Source of the DNA: Cliona cf. orientalis
Lineage: Eukaryota > Porifera > Demospongiae > Clionaida > Clionaidae
Direction of reading: 5' to 3'
Length of the DNA: 64,000 bases
Assembly: GCA_963930775.1 (NCBI GenBank)
Contig: OZ005692.1
Location: forward strand, 6,930,135 to 6,994,134
Shown here: piece after piece, positions 55,601 to 62,570 of the stretch
How positions within the stretch are numbered: the first letter of the stretch is position 1
Layout of the letters: each line of letters begins with the position of its first letter
Notes under the pieces: generated by a model
What the model saw: only the letters and a program-made list of their open reading frames with translations
Databases searched by the model: none
What the model was told of the DNA's origin: nothing
Program-made: the position numbers and the translations under genes

Positions 55601-58344
55601 TTAATGATAATGTGAATTTAACTTTGATCCCATGCCTAGTTGCAAACACAGTTTATTGAAGCAAGTACTTTGAAATGAAGGCTACATGCATGTTTTTGTA
55701 ATGAACCAAGGCCTACTTCAATTAGGATTTTTGACTCTGACATGACAATGTTCACAATGCCTAGCTATTAACTCAGCACATGTACATCTAGGAAGATGTA
55801 GTCTCCTATAATTGATTGACTGAGCTGCTTTATGCTGGTACAATTTGATATTCATATCCCAAACTGAAGTAAAGTTGTGACCATGCAAACAGAGCGTAAT
55901 TAAATTTTGAACTAAAGCTCTCTTGAGCACATACCCACACACACTGTACAACATTTCCAGTGTGCCATAGCCATACATAGTGATATGCAACCAATGTAAT
56001 TTGTGATGTGACGACCCCTACTTATATTAGGCATGAGCAAGCGCAATTGAACCAGCATGTATGCATAATGCAGCACTAGGTGTGGTTAATAGGGGTGGCC
56101 GATCAAAAGGCATGATTTTTAGCGTTTGTGACCCTTGTTTAGCACTTAGAAGCAATCAATGGTTATCAATGGTTCTGACAGTTTGAAGACACTTACTACT
56201 CGCTACGACACCTATATCTCAAGATATACCGATTTACTGTGGACGATGACGACAGACAGACAGATGACAGGCTGATTACCTTACCCCTTGTGCATGCGCT
56301 TGGGGCATCAATTTTGCTCGACCTAGTCATGAAAGTCCCGGAAGTACAGCTACGCACCTTAGTTCCGTCTCTATGCTCACTAGTAGAGTCAGAAATGACT
56401 GGCCATTCTCTATGCATTTCAGCCACATGACCGATCAAATATCTATTTGCATGGTGATAATGGATGTCCAGAAGCTCTGTTTATTTCTTTATTGATTGAT
56501 TGATTTATCATGTGCTTCATAGTCAATGCTAGTTTTATTAACACACACGTTTGACAACCTTTTCTGCATTAGCAGTAATGACCATTATCCATCTGACTAC
56601 TGAATGGGCATCCAATTTTGTGAAATGGCCAGTCAAATCATGCTATGCCAGGACATTTGTCCTTGCATTTTAGATTCCTTGTTGTATGAAGCCATATAAC
56701 ATCAAAGGCGCCACTATGCCAATATGCATGATACTGGCACAGGTCAAGATATTGGCATAGGTCAAGCTAAATATGGGCATGGGTCAAAGTTCATGTAGCG
56801 CATGGACAGTCACTGATGGTGAAATCTACCTAGCAAGGCTTATCCTAGCCATGCCTAACTAGCTGTCTGTTCATGGATTGACATTGACTGAGTCTTGAAG
56901 ACGATCTGAGTCTGTCTTCAGTCCAAATAAGCTTTGAAATCGAATAGTTTGTTCTTTTTCGAACGCGGCCGAGCAAACTTGCTGCGCGATAGGCTTTTCT
57001 GAGAAACTAGGCATCTTTCTTGGGCACACAGTACTAAAGCAGGTCCCTTGCTAGTTGGTCATACAGCAAATCAGTTACTTCTGACTCTGCTTAAATATAA
57101 TATATTATAAAGTTTAAGCCTGGTGTCAAACTTTGTAGAAACTTGGTTATACTAACAACCAGACTAGTGACTCCATTTAATTTCTAGATATGTCTATTGA
57201 ACATAAAATTAATTTGGCATGGCCAGTGGCGGATACAGGATTTCACCAAGGGGGGTTCCATTATAAGATTGCGCGTGAAGCGCGCGAAATTTTGTAAAAG
57301 CCACACCCACTTTCATTAAACCACGCCCATTTTCGACCCGTTTTAGCGAGCAAGTAGTTGCCCTACAAGCCAACCTAGCTGCTTTCAATTGTAAGTCAGC
57401 TAAAGCATGCTAAGGTGAGCCAAAGCAACAGTCTTTTTAGTTCTTTAGCCAGAGAGGGGGTTCCATTTGGTCCATCATCAGTATTTCTTAGTACTAGCTC
57501 CAGCCCCAAGGGGGGGTTCCATGGAACCCATGGAACCATAGCTAGATCCGCCACTGATGGCCTAGTAAATATGGCAACAAACATGAAATCATACCATCCT
57601 CCAGAGTTGGGCGATCATGTAAACTTCCATTCTTAACAATCAAGGACACATCCTCAGTGGCTTCATAGTTAAATTCCATTATTGTCCATATTAGTTGTGC
57701 AGCCATGGCCTGATCTTCTTCACAGAAGCTGTCCATTGAATCTGATAACGCTAATGCAATACTCTTGGAAACAAATACTGTAATGTTATGTGGAGATCTG
57801 CTCAAGTCCATCATGACTGATACAATAGGAATCATGTTATATTATGATTGTTTTGATGTAAGTATGCTGATCAAATGATCAACCTCATCATCCTGTATAA
57901 GTATTAGCTCCGCCATGTCATCAGTTGATACATTAGCAGGTATCAGACGAGCCACTAAGGCTTTAGAGAGCACTCTGATTTCAGTGGATGAAAACCTGAC
58001 TAATGATGTAATTATTTGAAGTGAATGGCTTTGCCTCAATAGCTGCAACACAGATGGTTTGTTCATGCACAGATAGAGCATTAACACTGTTGCTGCCATG
58101 ACCTGTTCACATAGGATCTGTTGAAAGGGAACAGCCAGCTCATAACCATAGTCTGATCATATTACTACAAGACTTACATTCAGTGGCATGCTGCTAGCAG
58201 CATACTTAAGACTTTCAAGTATGGTGTTTATTAGCCGATCATCAAAGTTTTGAATACATGGTCTATGCTGAAATGTCAGAGAATTACACAGTAGATGAAG
58301 TAGCTGAGTACAGATATGTAACTGCGATTCTCTCCGGAAGGGTT
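28064..58344 (-). CDS. Large ARM/TPR/HNH-like/Cys-rich protein, nine exons over 30 kb (5' end not found)
   Basis: Nine minus-strand exons join with matching phases: 58344-58178, 58117-57595, 43681-43385, 43325-43159, 42758-42095, 40468-38716, 38658-38042, 37989-37536 and 28598-28064. Together they give about 1725 codons, ending in TAG at 28066-28064. Order of parts: ARM/HEAT-like helices (exons 1-5), TPR-like helices and an HNH-like Cys/SHVWP domain (exon 6), a WYC Cys-rich module (exon 7), a domain with no known match (exon 8), and a second WYC module (exon 9). The joins that cross introns 2 (13.9 kb) and 8 (8.9 kb) rest on phase and on continuity of sense only. An in-frame TAA lies in exon 2. 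I do not recognise a named orthologue. The HNH-like motif suggests nucleic-acid binding or cleavage, but this is inference. Confidence 0.65.
28646..28693. repeat. GA/GAGC microsatellite
   Basis: A run of GA dinucleotides passing into GAGC and GAGCGA units, in the last intron of the large gene. Confidence 0.85.
28763..29157. mobile_element. TACCGTAG-end MITE, copy 1
   Basis: 395 bases ending in inverted repeats TACCGTAGAATCTCGCCCAT and the complement of TACCGTAGAATCCCGCCCAT, with subterminal TATGCGCG/TATGGGCG units. The same element lies in opposite orientation at 59554-59927. It sits in intron 8 of the large gene just before the last exon. Confidence 0.8.
29158..29940. other. Intronic sequence, no element identified
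   Basis: Part of the 8.9-kb intron. No exon and no clear repeat boundary seen. Confidence 0.4.
29945..30371 (+). mobile_element. GCATGCG-type interspersed repeat, long copy 1
   Basis: Starts near AGCTCTCTAGAGCACATACC and ends TTACCCCTTGCGCATGCGTG. A diverged long copy with the same order of blocks is at 55911-56310. Right-end fragments occur reversed at 12057-12168 and 46866-46965. Internal blocks include CACTTCATGACTTGGCGATC and CAACAACGACAACAACAGAC. Type of element unknown. Confidence 0.6.
30083..30183. repeat. Short tandem repeat inside the GCATGCG element
   Basis: Units of the form GTCGAGCATGCGCAGTCGAG and GTCGAGCCACA(T/C)CAGCACATGGA are repeated three to four times. The long copy at 55911 has only one such unit (GAGCAAGCGCAATTGAACCA), so the array grew in this copy. 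Confidence 0.65.
31430..32540. mobile_element. Foldback element with nested TIR element
   Basis: Outer arms are inverted: GTAGGGATGGCAGTACCAAA and AAGTATGCAAACAAG at 31460-31493 against CTTGTTTGCATACTTTTTGG and CCATCCCTGC near 32385-32418. The arms continue with the complement of AACACAGGCTC near 32510. A fragment of an arm is at 42987-43005. The core 31699-32327 has its own ends (CCTCGATTATCG and CGATAATCGAGG). Confidence 0.7.
31699..32327. mobile_element. Nested TIR element with CCTCGATTATCG ends
   Basis: Begins CCTCGATTATCGTCCACCAC and ends CTGCCGATAATCGAGG. Subterminal CGGCCACCCA and GGGCGGCCGAT are also inverted. About 630 bases, no recognisable protein. Confidence 0.6.
32606..32872 (+). 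pseudogene. Fragment of a hAT-like (ZMYM1/DUF4371-type) transposase
   Basis: A plus-strand frame with LLVSTEANARKQTMLKIALL, CACQDLALRGHDTSENKGEF and LSLLASENPTL. The block Q.LALRGH......NKG.F..LL......P.L is characteristic of DUF4371 regions in hAT-like and ZMYM-type proteins. Only this N-terminal segment remains, next to foldback repeats and inside intron 8 of the opposite-strand gene, so it is a dead fragment. Confidence 0.65.
32993..33120. repeat. Hairpin with TAACTACATGGTAGA arms
   Basis: TAACTACATGGTAGATAGTA and CTAGAAGCCTTTG are mirrored at 33086-33120 as CAAAGGCTTCTAG and CTCTACCATGTAGTTA. The spacer is about 55 bases and contains a repeated TTTGGTCAAA. Confidence 0.75.
33130..34860. 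other. Intronic sequence with a hAT-MITE end
   Basis: No exon seen. Near 33878-33912 the bases CCAGGGGCGTACCCAGGATT resemble the tip of CAGGGGCGTA-type hAT MITEs, without a matching second end. Confidence 0.35.
34871..35934 (+). pseudogene. Ty3/gypsy-like pol remnant (integrase ends)
   Basis: The plus strand keeps a segment typical of the region before the integrase zinc-binding domain (QQDNLELKPLIQLLEQGTIP, VVDKILYFVD). After a break comes the stretch after the integrase core (TETALSQLLTPYM, DRNGKEPNYQVGDRVTVYMP, then, after a frameshift, PGPYRVLATNGVSVRPVD). The integrase catalytic core is mostly missing, and there are several stops and frameshifts. No long terminal repeats were seen. Old, non-functional copy inside intron 8. 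Confidence 0.75.
36262..36832. mobile_element. Foldback element, arms about 210 bases
   Basis: Left arm 36262-36470 includes GTAAAATACTGAAGCTCGGA, GGGGCGGGGCTATA and CTGCACCAGGATGCCGAGAA. The right arm 36620-36832 carries all of them as complements in reverse order. Spacer about 150 bases. No coding capacity. Confidence 0.8.
36833..37440. repeat. Dispersed repeat shared with 41330-41790
   Basis: Several blocks recur at both places: GTCTGTCAG..AGGTCAG, CTTCTTGCCTTC, GCAAACTAA..GTTT, ACTATGACCTCTT and GCAGGG..GAG. The order differs slightly, so one copy is rearranged. Class unknown. Confidence 0.5.
37536..37989 (-). CDS. Large gene exon 8
   Basis: Acceptor TTTAATGCAG, donor ACATG|GTTAGT, phases 1 to 2. 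Encodes EISKMVPEEVRKAATQSNLP, then GITDLLHYTKVDEYFQTMYI and LEEGWYLADGVLLSSGG. I recognise no domain. It is followed by the 8.9-kb intron. Confidence 0.7.
38042..38658 (-). CDS. Large gene exon 7: first WYC Cys-rich module
   Basis: Acceptor GTTATTTAG, donor CAACCTG|GTAAGT, phases 2 to 1. Cys/His-rich start (RRCCSKGCWYCRDLCHHC..FCSDACKLYW) is MYND- or treble-clef-like. Further on it has FYISKDCLPLKPVWVKHYC, nearly the same as LLSKDFKPLKPVWYSKYC in exon 9, so exons 7 and 9 are duplicates of one module. Confidence 0.75.
38716..40468 (-). CDS. Large gene exon 6: TPR-like segment and HNH-like domain
   Basis: Acceptor TTGTATTTCAG, donor CGCAG|GTATGC, 584 residues in one open exon. Residues 1-90 form TPR-like helices (LLLYANGCLKLNNYVECIEV). 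About residues 125-190 hold C-K-R-C-L-L-C, then KSHVWPEF and C-S-R-C-E with an LSQNGESDF stretch. This is the layout of C..C ... SHxxP ... C..C HNH-type nuclease-like domains seen in bacteria. The remaining 400 residues, with Trp- and Cys-rich segments and a VILPKGHHVIIHA stretch, match nothing I know. A catalytic His-Asn-His triad cannot be assigned by eye, so activity is uncertain. Confidence 0.75.
40500..42094. other. Intron 5 of the large gene
   Basis: 1.6-kb intron between exons 5 and 6. Besides the dispersed repeat at 41330-41790 I see no gene in it. Confidence 0.5.
41330..41790. repeat. Dispersed repeat, copy 2
   Basis: Begins with a short GTCTGTCTGTCTGTCC run. It contains GAAGGTCAGCATGA, CTTCTTGCCTTCG and CTACACTATGACCTCTTCA, and ends GCAGGGGGCGAGCGAAGCGA, matching 36833-37440. 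It lies in intron 5 of the large gene. Confidence 0.5.
42095..42758 (-). CDS. Large gene exon 5: ARM-like repeats
   Basis: Acceptor TTTCAATAG, donor AGCAGTG|GTAAGT, 221 codons plus one base. Starts VYLCLKVLINCASDPANLPA. Repeated Leu-rich helix pairs follow (LLEEGLLSVLKCVLKLDSQQ, VAIRLIWCLSHENSTRTAIL), the usual look of ARM/HEAT repeats. It joins exon 6 to give FQSS-D-HQSLLLYANGC. Confidence 0.75.
43159..43325 (-). CDS. Large gene exon 4: helical repeat
   Basis: Acceptor TTTGTGTAG, donor AATAAG|GTAAGA, 167 bases, phases 1 to 0. Encodes ATKAVSHDVHLIVLKCLVWW, then ITNICNLLPIFIQLNIFNK. It contains no ATG, so it is easily missed by open-frame searches. Confidence 0.7.
43385..43681 (-). CDS. Large gene exon 3: helical repeats
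   Basis: Acceptor ATATTTCAG, donor TTGAAG|GTACAC, phases 1 to 1. Starts G-DQPSSDGFDSLTDQMRYEL, then amphipathic helices (FLSYIVEYNKLFEANSKTF, FLALHRLTSLLCIVHLEG). The first Gly codon is completed by the last base of exon 2, 13.9 kb away. Confidence 0.7.
45031..45312 (+). pseudogene. SWIM zinc finger / YqaJ-associated fragment
   Basis: The plus strand encodes CETSNEILCAHCDCMVGLGE, THIAAILFHIETA, a TGA, then CQWVIPTYLKDIPYASL. The CxC...C/T-x-H pattern with GLGE..THIAA.LF..E and a following C.W..P is typical of SWIM fingers found before YqaJ-type nuclease domains in invertebrate repeat-associated genes. The nuclease part is absent and a stop interrupts the frame. Even the SWIM Cys before T-H-I is changed. 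Confidence 0.65.
45877..46303 (+). pseudogene. MULE-like element, N-terminal fragment
   Basis: A frame with SPNIDCSWICHTWQVSN, DVRKDFLGKWIHSGSHPFTF and KATIDEDG is followed in other frames by KCASGGSENFFYLRELHC and DFRRMLAFLSG. This order is that of the N-terminal part of the MULE-type protein whose core lies at 47441-49266. It is broken by frameshifts and lacks a plausible start. Confidence 0.55.
46787..46812. repeat. CA microsatellite
   Basis: About ten CA units in a row within intron 2 of the large gene. Confidence 0.85.
46866..46965 (+). repeat. GCATGCG-type repeat, fragment
   Basis: ACATGCATGAGCAAGGGGTA, AAGCAATCAGTTTGTC and TTGGCACGAAAATTGCCAGA follow in the same order as at 12057-12168. 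Opposite orientation to the long copies at 29945 and 55911. Confidence 0.6.
47441..49266 (+). pseudogene. MULE-like transposase core with SWIM finger, degenerate
   Basis: Pieces in successive frames read DSSYNPHPLCLVVYYIPPGF, LERFCCDLSQFSVLTIDPTF, SLGDFDVAP, then after a stop VFGTDGEKPLIDAFHHEF and HIRRNIKDKLRE. This is the layout of Mutator-like (MULE) DDE transposases: a D in VLTIDPTF, a second acidic site in GTDGE, and a following H-rich helix. Further on, CDDDCPQYKSAKLCSHIIAA is a SWIM zinc finger, usual in MULE proteins. At least three stops or frameshifts make it inactive. No terminal inverted repeats were recognised. Confidence 0.75.
49733..49998 (+). pseudogene. MULE-like element, C-terminal domain fragment
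   Basis: In the frame different from the longest open ones, the plus strand reads GNISVYNGCKKKYDKALGPP, YTDICLQYEEWQSFTPHGSS and then AYHHCNSAFIPTSVVVPVEV. A Cys/His-containing domain of this kind closes related MULE-associated proteins. One expected Cys appears as Tyr. It ends at a stop soon after LLPWHKESLLVLL. Confidence 0.55.
50096..50745. mobile_element. Diverged relative of the 24.6-kb foldback element
   Basis: ACATTCTGACCAATCAGACT and GCTCCATAGGAGGTG match 25542-25578. ACAAGTTGGTTATA near 50690 matches the outer arm. AGGTGTCTAAATA is repeated three times and inverted once (TATTTAGACACCT). The two arms have drifted, so this is an old copy. Confidence 0.55.
53308..53329. repeat. Poly-C tract
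   Basis: A run of more than 20 C bases in intron 2 of the large gene. A G-run (53048-53059) lies 250 bases before it. Confidence 0.85.
54343..54402 (+). repeat. tRNA-like SINE head
   Basis: GGGTTCGATCCCCGG is a good Pol III B box with a paired T stem (CTGGG/CCCGG). Upstream, GGTGGCTCAAGCCAGTGGCC looks like a shortened A-box half. The anticodon arm is missing and no acceptor stem pairs, so it is not a functional tRNA; a tRNA-derived SINE is the likely source. Confidence 0.45.
55911..56310 (+). mobile_element. GCATGCG-type interspersed repeat, long copy 2
   Basis: Shares with 29945-30371 the blocks AGCTCTC(T)TGAGCACATACC, GTGACGACCCCTAC, GACGACAGACAGACAG and TTACCCCTTGTGCATGCGCT in the same order. 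More diverged, and lacks the tandem array of copy 1. Confidence 0.6.
57224..57556. mobile_element. hAT-like MITE next to exon 2 of the large gene
   Basis: Starts CAGTGGCGGATACAGGATTT and ends GATCCGCCACTG; flanked by ATGGC(C) on both sides, a partial target duplication. Subterminal GGGGGGTTCCAT is repeated in direct orientation. Its right end is only 39 bases from the 3' end of exon 2 at 57595, so it inserted close to a splice donor. Confidence 0.7.
57595..58117 (-). CDS. Large gene exon 2: helical repeats, in-frame TAA
   Basis: Acceptor TTTCAACAG, donor GATG|GTATGA. Two open halves in the same frame (ILCEQVMAATVLMLYLCMN.. and ..YNMIPIVSVMMDLSRSPHN) are separated only by TAA at 57844-57842. 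No GT-AG pair across the stop keeps the frame: the GT and AG positions I tested give lengths not divisible by three. The exon otherwise has normal coding character on both sides. It ends in phase 1, and the next acceptor of matching phase is at 43681. Confidence 0.65.
58178..58344 (-). CDS. Large gene, first exon found: helical repeat
   Basis: Acceptor TACTGTGCAG, donor CTGAAT|GTAAGT, 167 bases, two bases into a codon to phase 0. Encodes EPFRRESQLHICTQLLHLLC and further Leu-rich helices as in ARM/HEAT folds. The codon start must come from an upstream exon not found; a pogo-like element begins about 600 bases upstream. Confidence 0.65.
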
Positions 58345-58378
58345 CTGCACAGTACAATGCAAAGAAATTTATAATTTT

Positions 58379-58940
58379 TATCATTTATGCACCGAATAAT
58401 TATGACTCATTAGTCTATAGCCACTGAGAGGGGTTAGGGGGCATGCCCTCCACCCTCACCCCAGAAAAAATTTAAATCTTCAAGAGTGTTTTTTGAGGCA
58501 TTCTAACAGATACTTTAGAGATGATTTTTTCTTACAAGTATATGATCTTTACAATATGATAGCAAGTATGTAAGTCAGGTTCTCCCCAGTAAACTTGGAA
58601 ATGTGTGGGGGCTAATTAAATTATTTACCCTCAGCACATTAATGGTAATGTTTTGTGTGTGTGTCTATTACCACTCTAGCTGCCACATAGTAATAAAAAA
58701 TGACACACCATTGCAATATAAATAAGGTAGAGGAGGGTATCATGGAACAGCGGGTATTATGGAGCACCTGAGAAAAATGCCTGTATATGCTCCTGTGAAG
58801 TATCTAGTAGTCCTATAGTACTTAAATTGCATGCCACTGTGGTCACGTGACACTACGTAATAAAATCAACATTTAACCTTAGAACTTTATACACTGCAGT
58901 CCACGTGCAAAAATGGTGGTAGAAAGTAACAAAAAGAAGT
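58379..58940. other. Spacer upstream of the first found exon
   Basis: No exon recognised. The missing 5' exons of the large gene should lie beyond this, possibly beyond the pogo-like element or the window. Confidence 0.4.
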
Positions 58941-58946
58941 ATATGT

Positions 58947-61179
58947 AATGGGACTTGAAGAGTATGTCAGAAGCCACTGATGCCGTGAAAGTGCGTGAAA
59001 AAGGATGAAGGCAAGTGGTAAGAGAGTTTGGTGTCCCAGTAACTACTCTCAAAAGAAGAGTTGATGAGGAAATTGAGCTGGATGCAAGGCCTGGTCCAGC
59101 TCCTGTCCTCACCAAAGAAGAGGAAGACAAACTCTACCAGCACTGCCTTGATATCGTTGATAAGGGATATGGTTTGACTATTGAGGAGGTGAGGGGTGTT
59201 GCCTACAGAATTGTGGATCATTCTGGAAGGAAACACCCTTTATAAAAATGGCAAAGCTGGATGTGACTGGTACCATGGTTTTTGTTGCTGGCATCTAAAA
59301 CTCACCCTTAGGAAGCCTGAAGCTTTGTCATATATGAGAGCAAAGTGTGACAATTCTAAAGTCGTTGAGGACTTTTTTGCCAGGTAAACTGCCATATATG
59401 CCCAATTGAATATCCTTGCTAAACCGATGCAAATTAATGAAACAGGTATCTCTAAGGTACATAAACAGAGAAGCAAAGTGATAGCAAGATGGGGACAAAA
59501 GGTAGTGTGGGGCCTGAGGTCCAGTCAGAGAGGATGCACACATATCGTAGAATCCCACCCATACGCCTCCCTCATGCATAAGCCCCCCTCCCATTTCAGC
59601 CCAAGTTCCTGCACAGGTATTTTTGTCTCACGCATATGCCTACCTCCCACTCTGTCAATGACATCTAGCCATTTGAATGTTTAAGCCTGTAATTACCATA
59701 GCTATAGTCAGTAAACTAACTATACCTGTGACATGTCAAGGCTTAGTTCATCGTTTTTCTCCCGTTTTATCAATCAAACAGCCTCTACATCGTGTGCCTA
59801 CATGGTGATCGTCGGTTGGTAATGGTTGTCATGCAGAAATGTCATGATCCTGCGCATAAGCCCCTCCCCTGTTTTCCCTAATGCCAGCATGCAGAAAAGG
59901 GGGGCATATGGGCGGGATTCTACGGTACATTGATTATGTGTCGATCTGCTTTTGGATATGTACTCCCTCCACTAATGATATGCCCTTGTGTTCAGATCAG
60001 TGAGAGCTTGAAGACTGGTGCACCTCCTGGCACAATGTTTGCCGGTTTCCCCAAGGGCTGGATCAACAAAGATATATCTTCAAGGTGGATGGACTTCTTC
60101 ATTAAGAACTTCCCTAGCAAGAGACAGGTACTTCTGATATATGATGGGCATGCTTCATACATCTCCACGGAGGTGATTCAGAAAGCCAAATAAAATGATA
60201 TTCACCTGCTCTGCCTCCCTTCACACAGTTCACATATTCTCCAACCACTGGACGTTTCAGTTATGTTGTCACTCAAAAGCCAAGGTGTGCAGAAAATTCC
60301 TTTGCGATAATTCAGGTTGTGATATCACCGAAGGTGACCTAGCTAAGTTAAGGGGATGAAGCGTGGCCACTAGCACTTTCTCCAAGTAACCTCACTGCGG
60401 GTTTCTGTAAGAGCAGCGTCTACCCTCTAAACCCTGGCCAAAATTTAGATCGTGAGTTAGGCCCATCAAGAGCAGTCCAAGCCAATGAAGAAAGCGAAGG
60501 ACACGATTATTCTAGCTTGCAATCACCACCCTCTTCCCTTACAACTACCGGGCAGCTTCAACTCCACTGTCTCTATCCTCAGTAACTTCATATTCCAGTT
60601 CAGCAATTGATAAAATTTTAGTCCTGCCTAAGCCAAAACCTGTTAGAAACACCAGAAGGAAACCAGCATTAACATCAACTGCACGGTGTCTAACAGAGAG
60701 TCCAGTTATTTGAAAAAATTATTAAAGAATGAAAGAACTCTAAGAAAGCTACTACTAAATCTACCAAGAACTCTGAGAAAGATACTTCTAAGCCCACCAA
60801 GAACTCGAAGAAAACTACTTCTATGCGTACTAAGATACAACAGCAAGAGTTAAGAGTCGATCAAAAGAACCACCTAGGCCACAACCAGTCTATAGATGTA
60901 CAAGATCTTAGTAAACCAAAGAAATATGCCACAGCAGCAGCTTGTGTGTGTACATCAGTCATATCAAGTGACAGCGACGATGGTATATTTATTAATGATA
61001 GCCAAATTGATGAGAACAGCTATGTGTGCAAGACTTGTGGTGTCCCACATGGAAGTGAGGCAGAAAGATTGAGTACCTGGATTCAGTGTGATTTTTGTGA
61101 CCAGTGGATGCATGCAAGCTGTGCATATGTCAGTGATGTGGACATTCTAGACACTTTTATGCGTAAAGATTGTGTGTAG
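58947..61179 (+). pseudogene. Pogo/Tigger-like transposase with PHD finger, broken
   Basis: Order of parts on the plus strand: psq-type helix-turn-helix (KVREKG, stop, RQVVREFGVPVTTLKRRVDE), a CENP-B-like start (LTKEEEDKLYQHCLDIVDKG), and fragments up to about 59400. A MITE insertion (59554-59927) comes next. After it is a DDE part (GAPPGTMFAGFPKGWINKDI, VLLIYDGHASYIS, stop, HLLCLPSHSSHILQPLDVSV). Near 61018-61176 is a C-terminal PHD finger (VCKTCGVPH.. WIQCDFCDQWMHASC). D in YDGHASYI and the HILQPLDV motif are the usual DDE_1 landmarks. Several stops and the insertion show it is dead. Confidence 0.8.
59554..59927. mobile_element. TACCGTAG-end MITE, copy 2, inside the pogo-like element
   Basis: Reverse orientation relative to 28763-29157. 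Its right end GGGCGGGATTCTACGGTA is well conserved and the left end (TCGTAGAATCCCACCCATAC) is eroded. Inner blocks such as GGTGATCGTCGGTTGGTAAT and CGTTTTTCTCCCGTTTTATC match the first copy. Nested insertion dates it after the pogo-like element. Confidence 0.8.
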
Positions 61180-61636
61180 CTAATTGAAGACAGGTATTTG
61201 TTCGTGTTGAAGAAATACTATTATCGCATTCCTTATTACCCTCATGTGTTCTATAATCCATTGTTTATAGCAATTTTTCCACTCAAATTTTTCTGGTGAT
61301 AATTAAACCAAATTAGGATTATGGCTTGCAATAAGCCTAAGGTGTTCAGGTATCAAACCAGAACATCCTGTGTTTTTACGTAAGTGAAGAAATTTAATTT
61401 TAATGCTAAAGTGTTCCATAATTTTCATGATTACCCTAGGCTTTTCTTGGATTTTGGCCTATGGATTTTGCCAAAGTTCATCATTCAGGAAATATGGGAT
61501 GATTTACTTGCCACTATCGGATCCCGACTCGGTTCTCACTCGACAAACAAACCAGCAGTTCTCGACATTACTAGAAACAATAGTGTATGTAAATCACAAG
61601 CTATAACTGACAACTATGTAAAACAGACAGACTATT

Positions 61637-62038
61637 TGTGACAGGATCTGAGAAAAGGGACCACTTTGCGCTATTCCCGAATTTTCAACTTTCGAGGCTT
61701 ATATCTCTGGAACCATAGCAGCTATAAACTTCAAGTTTTGGATGAATAATCTTCCATCATCCTGCAACACTCACAAGGAATTCCGAGCCCCGCCCATTTC
61801 CGGTGTGGGCGGGGCGAGCGAAAAATCGCCGTTTTATGCCTAATTTTGGCGGCTTACCGCTCGGGACCAGAGGCTTGTTGTAGCTTTTAACGTTGGATCT
61901 GTGAAGTAGAAGGCCTAAACTGCCTACAAACCAAATAGGAAGCCTGGGGCTCTTATGGCCTTGGTGTGGTGACAGTTTGAAAAGTGGCAAAAAACGCGTT
62001 TAGTGTGAAGTGGTCCCTTTTCTCAGATCCTGTCACAT
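61637..62038. mobile_element. TIR element with TGTGACAGGATCTGAG ends
   Basis: Ends are 30-base, nearly perfect inverted repeats starting TGTGACAGGATCTGAGAAAA. About 400 bases with a GC-rich centre (GCCCCGCCCATTTCCGG). No coding sequence. A truncated, older copy follows at 62396-62570. Confidence 0.8.
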
Positions 62039-62395
62039 TTGACTGTCTTGGTTTTGACATTTGATGGCAATTAGCTGACTTATCAAGGCATTATATCAGC
62101 ACATGGTTTGTCCAGCTGGCCAAATTTGCGACAGAATAAAATTAGTGTGCCAGCACACCATGCATTTGCTTGTGCAATTGTCAACTGAGCCATGTAAAAT
62201 ACTAATCACTGTATAGTTGATATAGCATACGGGTATTCACTTTGTATTAGCTACTCCAATTTAGGAAATTATCCTAGCAAGCATTGTACTTGCATGCTAT
62301 TTACTACTGTGTGTCTTATAGCTACACTTTGTACAAATGCAGCTAGGGTTTTGTACTGTAGTATTCATTGGTCACTATCTCAAATGATGATTAAT

Positions 62396-62570
62396 TGTGA
62401 TAGGATCTAAGAAAAGGGAATACTTCGTATTATTACCAAATTTCATTTTAAAATGCTTATATCTCTGGAATCACAGTAGCTATGAACTTTAACTTTGGCA
62501 TGATTATTCTTTCACTATCCTGCTATACTCTTGCAAGGAATAGACCCTATTCCACCATGACGTCATACCG
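62396..62570. mobile_element. TIR element, truncated copy
   Basis: TGTGATAGGATCTAAGAAAA, GCTTATATCTCTGGAATCAC and CTCTTGCAAGGAAT follow the left half of 61637-62038 with many substitutions. The right half and second TIR are absent. Confidence 0.7.

Larger units (their letters stand above)
43682..57594 (-). other. Intron 2 of the large gene, 13.9 kb, full of transposon debris
   Basis: Bounded by donor G|GTATGA at 57594 and acceptor ATATTTCAG at 43682. Adjoining exons fit in phase (one base plus two). It contains a SWIM/YqaJ-like fragment, a degenerate MULE, a GCATGCG-type fragment and long copy, part of a foldback element, a tRNA-like SINE head and a hAT-like MITE just 39 bases from the donor. 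Stretches without a named element (about 43690-45020, 50750-54340, 54410-55910, 56320-57220) show no exon. Confidence 0.55.

Noticed and set aside
57776..57911. Short intron removing the TAA at 57842-57844
   Set aside because: The GT-AG pairs I placed around the stop give 67, 83, 86, 106, 115, 131, 134 or 154 bases, none divisible by three, so the frame is not restored.
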